DNA of 64,000 nucleotides from Podocnemis expansa (lineage: Eukaryota; Chordata; Testudines; Podocnemididae): assembly GCA_007922195.1 (NCBI GenBank), contig ML682024.1, positions 6,415,695 through 6,479,694 of the forward strand. The letters are read 5' to 3'. A model generated the notes under the pieces. It saw only the letters and a list, made by a program, of their open reading frames with translations, was not told the origin of the DNA and did no database searches. Of this stretch, positions 1 to 10,800 are shown one piece after another; within the stretch, counting starts at the first letter, position 1, and every line of letters starts with the position of its first letter. A program made the translations under genes and the position numbers.

Positions 1-1640
1 GAGCTTGAGTCGGCGGCTCTTGGCCTGCAGAAGGGGGTAGAAATCAACACAGATGGGGCCTGTCTAAACTGCAGAGTGCATAGAGAAGACTCTTTCTCCA
101 TCCAATCAGTGACCACATGGCTCAGACAGAGCAACCTCCCACTTGTGTTAATGCTGAAACCTACTGATGATCACATTGGTCCCTTCTGACCTTAGAGTCT
201 GAGTCTATGAAAGCCTCACACTAACCACCAAACATGTTAACTCTCAAGCCTACTGATGACCTGCTCTATGAGGCCATGTTTATTGCCATCATGTTCGCTA
301 TAACCCCTACTGCTCAGTCAGTCTAGACCAAGGGTCTCAAACATGCGGCCCCTGGGCCGCATGTGGCTCCTAAAGCTATTTCCTGTGGCACGCAGTGACA
401 CAGCCATTACTGATATTTTCAATATTGTATGGAAAGGCTTCAGTGGTGCGGCCCTTGGGCTACCATACTAATCCTCATGCACCCTCATGATGATTTGAGT
501 TTGAGACCCCTGGTCTAGACACTGCGGCTATTTCTCCATGTTAACTCTGCTAGCGGAAATGGGGCATCATTAGGTTTCAGAGTTAACATTGCAAAACAAC
601 TGACCAACTAGATTTTACAGGTTGGGTTACGTCAGTTATTTTGTCATGTTAACTTCCAAAGCACATAACCTATTTTAAACAGTGCACCTGTTGATTAATA
701 CACTCTGAAAACTACTGACAGATCCATTCATGAGACTGATGCCATGTTCACTCTGAAACCTAATGATGATCCAGAGTTGACACTTTCCCCAACAAGCAAC
801 TTATCAGGAGTGCTCAGCTAAATCTACTCATCTCAGGCTACTCCGCAGCCCTGTAGAACAGGGAACCGACTCTCTGTTACTACTATGTTCTGGGAACCTA
901 CTGCTAATGGTATCAACCTTATTAACTATTTCACCATCTAGCTCCCCTAGAGAAGTTTAATCAGCTTACCTCCTGACACCTGATTCCAGTGGGGCCAGGA
1001 AGTGACTCCCACCCAGAAATTCACAGCAATTGGGAGTTAACTCTGAAGTCTATAGCTGTTATATAATACTTCAGCCTCTGTAATTCTGCTACGAGAGCAA
1101 CCACAGCAACGTCCAGCTATGCCTGTTTTATGAGCGATCCAGTCCCTCTTTCTTGCTGCTGTGTGTTAACTCTTAAGGCTACTGACAGCATCATTTCACC
1201 TGCAACTTTCTGATTTCATAATTGGGCTAGACTTTCCCCAGCAATTTCCAGCTGAATGGGGCATACCAACCCTGAAACATGCACCCGACTAAACTAAAAA
1301 CTGGACGCATCCATGCACTGTGGAGGGCATTCACTTTGCAACTACTGACAGCACAATCCTCTTAACTATTTCATTGCCAAGTGTTTTACCAGGAAGAGTG
1401 ACTATACTGTACCTTCACATGGATAAAAAATGGTCCCATTCATGCTAAAATAGCAGTGGTGACTCTGAGCTACTGATCACACAGCTGGCTCAAGACCCTT
1501 GTTAGCTATTTAATCACCAGAACTTAGGGCAGGAAGAGGCAGAACTTTCTCTGCTCCAAACTGTCCCTCCATTTTGCTGTCACTGTGGCCTGTTTACACC
1601 AAATGGGGCATTAACTCTGAAACCTACCGACATTGAGCTC
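1..1640. repeat. Degenerate minisatellite, GTTAACTCTGAAACC-type units
   Basis: No gene is supported here. A diverged unit built on gttaactctgaaacctactga recurs near 147, 238, 541, 648, 747, 1035, 1165 and 1609, with spacings of very roughly 90-130 bp between neighbouring copies and lost copies between. Reading frames are broken by stops in all six frames, so I treat it as old tandem repeat. A hAT-type element has inserted at 329-512. Confidence 0.6.
329..512. mobile_element. Non-autonomous hAT-type element (MITE)
   Basis: The ends are inverted copies of about 14 bp: the left end reads CAAGGGTCTCAAAC and the right end GTTTGAGACCCCTG. The element is flanked by an exact 8-bp duplication GTCTAGAC (321-328 and 513-520). 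Eight-bp duplications with short terminal inverted repeats are the hAT superfamily hallmark. At 184 bp it has no coding capacity. A longer relative lies at 38744-39059, and a decayed copy in reverse orientation near 31682-31870. Confidence 0.85.
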
Positions 1641-1926
1641 TGAAGGTTATCAATGCCACCACTGTGACCAGGGATACCCAGGCTGATTCTGCTACCAGCC
1701 CCAGTTTCACACCCCTCTAGGCCCAGGCCAGCTACAGGAAACAGCATAGAGCAGGTGGGGCAGGGAAATGCCACCACACTGTGTCAGGTCACAAGTCCAG
1801 TAGCCATAACAGCAGTGGAACAGAACGCGGACACTGGGAATCGGGGGTTGATGGTGGAAGGCAGGACTCCCAGGTTCTATCCCTGGCTGGGGGGTTAGGG
1901 GGATGCATGGATCTAGTGCCTTAGAG

Positions 1927-2467
1927 CAGTGGTTCCTAACCTTTCAAGGCTGGGGACCCCTTTTTTAATTAAAAAGTTTGTGGCCCCTGGCTGGAATTTT
2001 TATACAATGGCACCAATGTGAGGCACAATGCGGCCCCCGCCACTCTGGGGGAGCCTCCACTGATGGGATGCAGCCCCTGCTGGCCAACTGAGGCCCTCGC
2101 TGCTCCGCATGGAGCCACCCTGCCCCTGTCCCTCCTCCTGAGTCTTCCCTACTTGCTGGCCCAACCAGCCCCCATTCTCCCCAACCCCTCCACAGGGCCC
2201 CTTCCCCACCCCCTTTCCTAGCCAGAGCTGCTGGCACCTGGCCATCCCGCATGCTTCTCTTCCTGAGCATGTCTAAGCACGCCTAGGACGCGGGAGTTTT
2301 AAAAACTCCCTGCCTGGCAGAAGCTCCATGCTGGCCAGAAGCTGGGGTCTCCATGGGAGCCCAAGACTGAAGAGGCATCCGGCCTGAGCTCCCGGCCTGT
2401 CTGCAGACCCCCTGAAACTACTCTGTGGCCACCCAGTGGTCCATGGTCCCCAGGCTGGGAACCACTA
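1927..2467. mobile_element. hAT-like non-autonomous element, CAGTGGTTCC termini
   Basis: The left end CAGTGGTTCCTAACC and the right end GGCTGGGAACCACTA are imperfect inverted repeats. Flanks ccttagag and ctttaaag match at 6 of 8 positions and may be a decayed target duplication. The interior is GC-rich and has no credible gene. Confidence 0.7.
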
Positions 2468-2554
2468 CTTTAAAGCACAACAGTGTTAGGGAACTGGGAG
2501 CCTGGAAACCTAGCAGCTAACCTCCCATTTGTGCCCAAGTTTCCACCTCCTTAC

Positions 2555-2633
2555 ATCAGCCGCAATCTTCTGGTGGTAGCGGGCGTCCATCTCCAGAATG
2601 TCCATGATGAAGGGCTAGACTCCAGGCTGGCGG
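2555..2633 (-). other. Unassigned exon-like segment (possible neighbouring gene)
   Basis: On the minus strand a pyrimidine-rich CTTCAG acceptor is followed by 79 bp ending in a good GTAAGG donor. From an internal ATG (2605) it reads 17 codons, MDILEMDARYHQKIAAD, ending exactly at the donor in phase 0. Amino-acid use looks like real protein, and the frame is interrupted upstream of the ATG, so this would be a start-containing exon. I do not recognise the protein. In human the next gene on this side of PPP6R1 is TMEM86B, which does not match. Confidence 0.3.
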
Positions 2634-2839
2634 CTGAAGGACGCACCTTAGCTGCTGCTCCCAGCTCCAGGTGCCTGTCTGGACTTTCATCTCGCATGGG
2701 CTCGGGGGGGGTGGAAATCGATCCCTCCCGCCCCATCCCTACCCAGCACCAGCTGATAACAGAGGAGCAGCAGCTGGGGGAAGAGGAGCTGGTATGTGGA
2801 GACAGAGTGAGAGCAGTGGGGCACAGGGGGGCAGAGCCG

Positions 2840-2955
2840 GCCACCAAGACTCCTGTGTTCCCTCATCAGCTCTCAGAGAGTGTCAAGCGGTTAGAGCTGG
2901 GCAGGCTGAAAGCCTGGATTCCTGGGTTCTCTCCGCAGCTCTCAGCAAAGGGGTG
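2840..2955 (+). repeat. MIR/CORE-SINE-like head units, two copies
   Basis: Two successive copies of the tRNA-derived SINE head are seen: 'aagactcctgtgttc' and, about 70 bp on, 'tggattcctgggttct', each with a 'gcggttagagctggg'-like box-A side. The same unit recurs throughout the window. Confidence 0.6.
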
Positions 2956-2959
2956 AATG

Positions 2960-4690
2960 GTTACAACAGAGCACACTGCAAACCCGAACTCTGGATCCCC
3001 TAAGGCATGCTGGGGATCATCCCTACCAAGGAAGGAGGCCATGGCACGCTCACGCTTTGACCATTGCTTTTTATTTCCATCTGGAATAACAAAAGAGCTA
3101 AGCTGGGACCCCCAGCACAGGAGGGGTGGTCACCAGCCAGGGGGGAGACAACCCCCAAAGGTCACTTGATTTGGTTCATGTTTAAGAGCTTTTAAATATT
3201 GCCACTGAAGTGGTAGCTGGGGATAGGGAGGAGATCAGGCTACCAGGAAGTCACTATTGGCCACTGTTGACTTGGGTGGATGCACCTCCCAGCCGCACCC
3301 CCCCCCCAAGCTGTGTGCTACAACTCCCCCCATAACTAGTGCAAAGCAAAGCCTCCCTGGAGAGGCTGGGAAGACCAGTGGGGGAAGGGATGAGGGGCTG
3401 ACACCTGCTGCTGAGAGGGGCCCTCTACCCCACCCCCAGGGGAGGCTACTCCCATACCACTATGGGGGAGCAGGAAAGTTCCCTGCCACCAACCCCCTCC
3501 CCCAATGCTTCTGGGGTGAGACAAGGGGGCCTCCAACTCCCCTGGAATTCCATGGAGGAAGGGACCACATCTCCCTACCCCCCAGGCATATTGGTGGAGG
3601 CTGAGGTATGAGCTCCCCTCCACAGGTTAGGGAGCTGCACCTCACACCCAGATGCACTGCCTCCCCCTCCCCCCCGACTGAGCACCAACAGCACCAAGAC
3701 CATTACAACCCCCCCAGTGGCAAAGAGTGGACACAGGGATTAACACCCCCCCCACCCCCGAAGGAGAAATTAGGAAGGGTGCAGCTGCAGACTCTGCAGC
3801 CATTGTGGACCCCATGTGGGGGGACTGGATCCTGGTGCCTCACCAGTGCTGCTGGCAGTAGTGGGACCTGGGGTTGGCCACTGAAGGAGGATGATGGACA
3901 CTAGCTTTTCCTCCCCCTACCACTAACCAGCTGATGCTATATCCTAGGGCATGGCCTATCTCTGCCCCCCAACTCCTCTGCTCAGGGAGCAGAGCCAGCT
4001 CTGTCCCCTCAAACTGTCCCCTAGGCCAGAGAAATAAATAACGGGGAAGCAGGAAATATGGGGTTTAAAAAGACCCAGGACCAGCCTGGAAGCCCTGCCC
4101 CATAGCCCTGAGCTCCAGGCCTCCCTAGAAGTGCCCCTCACATACAAGCTCCTAGCTCTACCCCACCTACATATACTCTACCCAACCCCAGCCCTAATAA
4201 CCCACAGCCTTACTCATGCTGAGACCCACATCCTACTCCTGGTCCCATCCACCAGCTGCCCTGGCTCCCTGCCTGCTGCCCCACAGTCCCTCCAATTCTT
4301 TCCCTTCTCCCCAAATACACTGGGCTCTCTTGGGGGGGGGGGCAGAAACCCCCAGCTGAGACCCTGGGCAAAGGGGCAATGTTAGGGTCAGGGTTGTGCT
4401 TACGGTAGAACTTGGGGGGAAGGATAAATCTAATCTCCCTTGTGGGATCAAACCCCTGCTTCCCATGCCTGGCCCTGGGGGGCAGGGGGAAGCTAGCCTC
4501 TGGGAGGATGGCAGGAGATGGGGGCAGGTTATGGAGGGATAGCCCCCCCATGAGAAAACAGAGGGACTAACCTATGGGGAGGCCCTAGTGGGGTCAAAAC
4601 AAGGGGCTAAACTGAAGAGTTAGAAGCATGGGGAAGGGAACCTGGGGGGGGGGAGCTGGGGGGGTAGTGCTTTCCAGAGTCACATCTCCC
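2960..4690. other. Intergenic DNA downstream of PPP6R1
   Basis: No gene is supported. The region is C-rich (runs such as 3300-3308 and 3750-3757) and holds short spurious open frames in all directions. A minus-strand AATAAA lies at 3070-3075 and could end a longer PPP6R1 transcript or another transcript; nothing else ties it to a gene. Confidence 0.5.
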
Positions 4691-4701
4691 TTTGATTTGC
4701 T

Positions 4702-4707
4702 TTTAAT
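4702..4707 (-). terminator. PPP6R1: ATTAAA poly(A) signal, PPP6R1
   Basis: On the minus strand ATTAAA lies about 180 bp after the inferred PPP6R1 stop codon (4887-4889). It is the first poly(A)-type hexamer met downstream, so it is the likely main 3' end. Confidence 0.5.
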
Positions 4708-4886
4708 TCCATTGCCCTGCCGCAGATTTCAGTGCAAAAAAAAGGGGTGGGGGAGCTCAGCTTCTCTCACTCCAAGTGCCTGGTGACAGGAGGACTGTAT
4801 GCCCCCTGGGCAGGACAAGCTCCAGGGTAGGGGGCTCCACCCCAGCCCCAATGAGCAGCAGCTTCCCCAGACGTCTGCAGTAAGCT

Positions 4887-7800
4887 TTATCTGGGAAGAA
4901 GAGACAGATGGGGGAGGTTACTCTCAGGTCCAGTGCACCCCAAATTTGTAGCACAGCCTCCCTCCCCCAAATCCAGGACCACACACAAAGGAACAACTTC
5001 AAATGAGTCCCTTCTCTTAGCAGCCCCTCAACCAACCCCTACCCAAGAAGGATCTCTCAGCTCCTCCCACAAAGCAGGCAGGCCCCTCTTGGGGGGCCTT
5101 TGCTGCCAGGGAGGTTAGGTTTGGAGGTGGGATGGGGGCCTATGGGGCTTACCTGGCTGCTGGGTGCTGCTGCCTCTGGGAAGAGTCATTCTCCACCTTT
5201 GGGGTATTTGTGGCCCCCAGGAGCTGCTGAGTGGTATCAGAGGTAGATTGGGGGGCCCCTTCCACACTGGAGAAGAGACAGCTGGGTGAGGGGTGGAGCT
5301 AGGGCTGGTCCCTCCCTCACCACATAAATTCCATTCCCAATTGACCCCTCCCAAGACAGACCACTAGGGGACATGTCTAGCTACCCCACACCAGGCAAAC
5401 CTCAACCCCAAGTGACCCCTCCCAAACATATAATTGGCTGAGGGGCAGGACCAGGGCTGACTCCCCCTCATCTACAAGCACCACCCCCAGCCCAGGGCTC
5501 AGCCCTATCCAATAGCCCCCTCACCCCAGGTGGGTGCCAAAGTCCCTCGCTGCCCCCAGCCCCAGCAGTACCTGGTCCTGGCTGCAGCAGGGGTGGGCAG
5601 AGGTGTCAATTGGCCATTCAGTGCCAGGCTGCTGCTCTCATTGGGTGATTCTGCACAGGACAGCTCCAGCGGGGCTGCTGGAGTGAGTGGGGATGGGTGA
5701 GGGGCCCTCCAATGCCATCATCCTGCCCCATCCACTCTCCCAGCTCATCCCCACAATCCCCTTCTCCCTCCCTCCAGCCAGACCACCAGGCCCAAACCCA
5801 TAAACCTATCAGGGGGCCCTTCACCGCCCACCCATGGATCCATCCCCCTTCCCCCAGCAGCCAGTCCCACCACCACCTGAGAAGACCACCCCCCAACTAG
5901 GAGGGCGAGTTGTGGGAGGGCTGTTCCCCCCACCCCCAGGGGTCACATCCCAGAGGCCTCCATGGATGGGGAAGGAAGTGGTCGTCCTTGTGACACTCAC
6001 CTCCTGCTGAGGGTACATTGCTGTGTGTCGGTTCCTGAGTGTAGGGCCCCTGAGCACAGCTGGACGGGGCACCCGAGAAGCTGCAGAAATGGACACCCAG
6101 GTGGGTCAGCCCCATGGCCAGCCATCCCAGCTTTCCGACCTCACATCAAGCCCATCTACCCCGGCATCACACACCCCTAGGGGATAGATCCACAGGCCCA
6201 TCTGCCCTGGCACCCCACTCCCTTGGGGTCAGCCAAACATCCCATCCAATCTTCAGATCAGCCCCACGGACCTGTTACCCTGGCACACTGCCCCCTCCTC
6301 AGATCAGGCCTCTGTATCCTGCTCCCTTGGGGGTCAGCCTCATGAGCCTATCTACCCCAGCACCCTGTCTTGCACAGCTGCTGGTGCCAGGCACCTCCTG
6401 AGACAGGACGATAACCCAACCTGCGAGGTAGGGGAAGCCGGTGTCTCACCTCTTTTGCACTGAGAATGGGTCCGTAAACAGTGCCAAGCTCCCTTCCGTA
6501 GGGCAATGGGAGGCATCTGAGCCAGGCCTGTCCCATGCATCTCCTCCAGTGTCTGCCCCGCAGTCAGAAGAGGGCTCTGTAGGCACTGAGCTGACACCAG
6601 CCATGGAGCTGGGCCCTGGGAACGGAGAATGAACAGTGGAGTAAGGGCCAGGGAGTCACAACGTGGTTCCATTGGGCAATACCTGGGCATCTGCCAGGCA
6701 CAGTGGCTTGAGGCAGACATGCTGTGAAGCAAGGGGCTCCCCTAGGCACACAGGTCTCCTAAGCTGTTGCCCTACAGCAACTACAGGCAAGGTACACAGG
6801 TCGGGCTCTTTATTTCCATGTTCAGTGAATATGTACCAACTTCTTTACATAAACCACTTTGAGTACCCCGCCCCCCCAACCCCACGTCACTCCCACCCAC
6901 AGAAGTGACTGGGGAGACCCTCCCAAACCAGCCCACTTCCCACACCACCCTGGGGTCTCACCTTCATCCCCACCACCACCTCCACCCTCCACACCCCCGC
7001 CAGCATCTTCCTCCTCGCCCTCCTCCTCCTCCTCCTCCTCATCTCTGCTCCCCTCACTGTCCGTGCTGCCGCAACTCCTGCAAAGGGGAGAGATTGAGGA
7101 TGGATCAGAACTGTGGGCCCACAGCTTTGGTATCCCACCCCCCTGCCCCTGGATCTGAGCCACAGGCCCACCACCCTCATATCCTACTCCCTGGATCAGA
7201 GCCATGGGCCCAACACCCTGGCATCATGCCCCCTCCCCGATCAGACCCATGAACTCATCCAACTTGTGGTTTCTCCCAGAGCCAGGACTAGAACCCAAGA
7301 TTCCTGGCTCCCAGCCTTCCCTGCGCTAACCACTGGACCCCCCCCCCATCCCAGAGCTGAGCCCAGGAGTGCTGTCTCCCCCAGCAACCATGGACCCCAG
7401 AGCCCTGCCACACAGCTGGTACCTGGGCCCTGCAGAGGTCCCCACCACATAGCTGTGTTCTGCCTCCTGCCAGGCATCCTCCCCGTCCGAGTCGTCCTCA
7501 TCAAACTGCTGGATCCGCTCTTTGTAGCAGACTTCAAACAGGTTGGAGTTGGGCTGGGTAATCGGAGACAGAGAGTCACGGGCTGGCTGGGGGGGCAGGG
7601 CCAGAGAACATTCCTGCCTTTGGCATCAGCAATCAGCAAGATGCTGCCAGCTGGGAAAAAGGGGCAACAGGGCCCAGTGGGAGGCAAAGAAAAGTGCTTT
7701 GCCATGGCAGGGCAGGAAGTGAGGACCATGCAGCTGGGGAGGATGGCAGTGGCAGGGCAGGGAAGGCAACCAGTTGGGGGCGGAGGGGGCGCGAGGGTGC

Positions 7801-10800
7801 CGGGGACAGGGCCAGGGAGTGCCACTCACACTTTCGTCATCTGCACTCAGGGAAAAGCTGAGGTTGCCCATCCTGTCAAAGGGGGCACTGGAACAGAGAG
7901 AGAGCAGTGTGAGGTGTGGCCACTCCAGCATTTCCTTAGTGGGTCTCTACCCCCCACCCCCAAATCCCCCAGTCCAATCGAGCAGTCAGGTCCTTTCCCC
8001 TCCCAGAACTAAGCAAAGAAGCCAAGAGTCTTGACTTCCAGGTACCCCAAAGAGAGAACCCAGGCATCCTGCTTCATGCTGGGGTGCTAGACTGGGGTGG
8101 AGGACAACCACCTATTGGCACAGAGGGAGCTGCTGCGATGGTTAACCCCATGCAGCCCAGAGCTGTGCCTAGTGAGTCCCCATTTGCTAGATTGGGGGGG
8201 GGGCTACTCCCGTCCCACCATTCTCTCAAGGATAATGTGGGCCAGGAGGGAACGGGGGGGGGGGGGAGGCATGTGGGGTCATTACCTCTTTAGCTGGCAG
8301 AAGTGGGTGCTGGAGGCAGCAGAAAGAGACAAGCAGAGAAACAAAGCTGAAGGCAGGAGGGGGCATCTGATCTGCCCTGCTCTGGGTGCCTCAGGGGGCT
8401 GGTACGCCCCACACCAAGAGGGGTGACCCTCACTGCTAGCTCCCCACCCCATGGGGTGTGGAAAGTTTGATTGATGATGTCCTGTTTCTTCCGGGCTGAC
8501 ACTACAGAAGATCCCAGGGGAGGTCTCAGCCATGCAGGGGTTCAGGGAGGCAGGAAGCTAAGGGGGAGGAGGGTTTTGAGATGTCAAGCCTACACCATGC
8601 AGGGATATCTGGGGCGAGGGCAGGGAGCTGGGCGGGGGGGGGGTGTTATAAAGTGGTGAGTGCAAAGCTGGGTTAGACACCAATCCAACATCCCCCCCAA
8701 AGCAAAAGGGATTAGTTTGCGCAGCTCCCCACGTTAGTGCGAATGGGGGTTACCCCGAAAGGCACAGCTGAGGCAGTTCTGGGCACTGATGGCAGAGAAC
8801 CCAGGAGCCCTGGCTCTAAACCGCCTCCTTCCACAGCAGATAAGAGGAATTTGGTGCCATCTAGCAACCCTGTTCCTCAATGCATCGCACAGAGGCTGTC
8901 TCGCCCAGGTGCCTTGGGGTGCTGGCCCCAGGGAGCATGGAAGGGGCCCTGGGTAAACACGAACTTGACGCTCTCCTCCTGTTCTCCGAACTCCTCGTCG
9001 TTGAAGCCAAAGTGATCAATGAAAGCCGAGGTCACCTGCTGCATCTGGTAATCTGCAAAGGCCTGGAGGGGATGGACACACAGATGTTAGGCACAGGTGG
9101 CTAGTTAGAGGGAAACCCCTCAGGGTGGGGCCTGGCCTCTCTGGGGCAGGGGAAAGACCCACCTGCTGCCGCACACCATACTGGGGGAAGCTGAATTCCT
9201 TCAGATCGCCCTCCTCATCATCACTGGACGAATGCAGATTGTGCATGCTCACCTAAGTGGGCATCTGGGTTAGTCAGCACATGGACAGAAGCCCCACCCC
9301 ACACCCTGCCCTTCCCAGGTAGGAGGCATGATGGAGCTACAGGGACACTCTGGGGTTCATCAGTGGAACTCCCTGCTACAAGCTGAGGACAGGCTTGTGA
9401 CTTCTACAGTGCCTGGCATGGAGCAATAAGTAGGTGGGCAGATGGAGAGCCGGTATAAAAGCTGCCAGCCAGGAGAGCTAGAGAGCCGTGGGGCTGGGCT
9501 GTGGGAGTGCTCACCCGATCCACCATGTTTTTCTTGTTGGTCTCCGCCAGAGGCCCCGAGACAAAGGTCTCCCACCGCTCCTGTTCCTCCTCCGGCAGCT
9601 CTGCCAAGGCAGGGCATTGGGGTGAGACAGCTCCCCTTGCAGGTGGTCCTTCCTGCCACCGCCCCACCTTTGCCACCCCAGCCACAGGGGCAGGGAACAT
9701 CCACAGAGCCAGGCACTCCAGCCACAGGCCCCCATCTGCTCCCATGGGCTGGGGGGGGGGGGGGGGGAGAAGGGATACCCACAGCATAAGGTACCCTGGC
9801 CACACACCCCAGAGCCCTGGGGGCAGGAACACCCACAGTGCCAGGGTGTCCTGGTCAGGCTCCACATCAGCCCCTAAGTGTGACAGGGAAGGGGCCCCCC
9901 AGCTACTAGCCTCTTCCCTGGGCAGAGCAGCCACTAAGGGCCACTGCAGGCTCACAACACACGGAGCTGGGAGGCCCAGGCTGGATATGGGCCCAGAGCT
10001 GGAACAACACCTCCACAGGCTGGCTCCTACCTTTCAACAGCTGGCCGACCAGTGAGGCATGAGGGCCCTTCTCAGTGCTCTGGACCAAGGCATTGGCTAT
10101 GCGTGTCAGGTGACCCATGTACCCCCTCCGCTGGCCGCCGGCCATCCTGCAACAGGACCCAAGAGTTGGGCGTCACCAGTGCACCCATCCCCAAGGCAGG
10201 GCTGGCACCAGGGCAATGCTGGGGGCACAGGAGGGGGTGCTCATGCCTGGCTGTCAGCACTAGGCTTCAGGGGGCACTCTCCACATGTTGATTGCAGCAC
10301 AAGTCTCAGGATAGCTGAGCTCCACCCCAAAGGCAGAAACGTGGCTATGTGGGGAAGGGATTCCAGCCCATGTGCTGCCCATCAATGTTCCCTCTAAGCT
10401 GATGATGCAGCTGAGCAAGTTATGGTATTTACTGAGCAACAATTTATGAGGCCTGGGCAACAGTTTTTTGGTGCTGAAAGTATCAGCTTGCCTAAGTATC
10501 TTAATTCAAAAGTAATTCATAGATGTCTTTTCATTCAAACTTCAATAAAAATGTTAAATTGATGTACTGTAGTTTTATTAATTTACTAAACAAATGTGAG
10601 ACAATGAAACTTGCTGCCTGTCTAGCCTCTACCATCATCTACACCTCTCAGTTTTTGTTGCCTGTCTTTGTCAGATTTCCAGAATACATATATAGACAAA
10701 GTGGGATTTTCTCCCACAAAAGCTCATGCAAAAAATAAACCTCTTAGTCTTTAAGTGCCACAAGACTCCTTGCTTTTTTTGCTTTACTAGACAAATTCCA

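Noticed and set aside
7113..8012. 299-codon plus-strand open frame
   Set aside because: Antisense to PPP6R1 exons 15-16 and passes through a SINE and a minisatellite.
9750..9768. Long G-homopolymers considered as assembly errors or signals
   Set aside because: They recur at many sites in non-coding DNA; they may be G-quadruplex-prone or have length errors, but none disturbs a coding frame.
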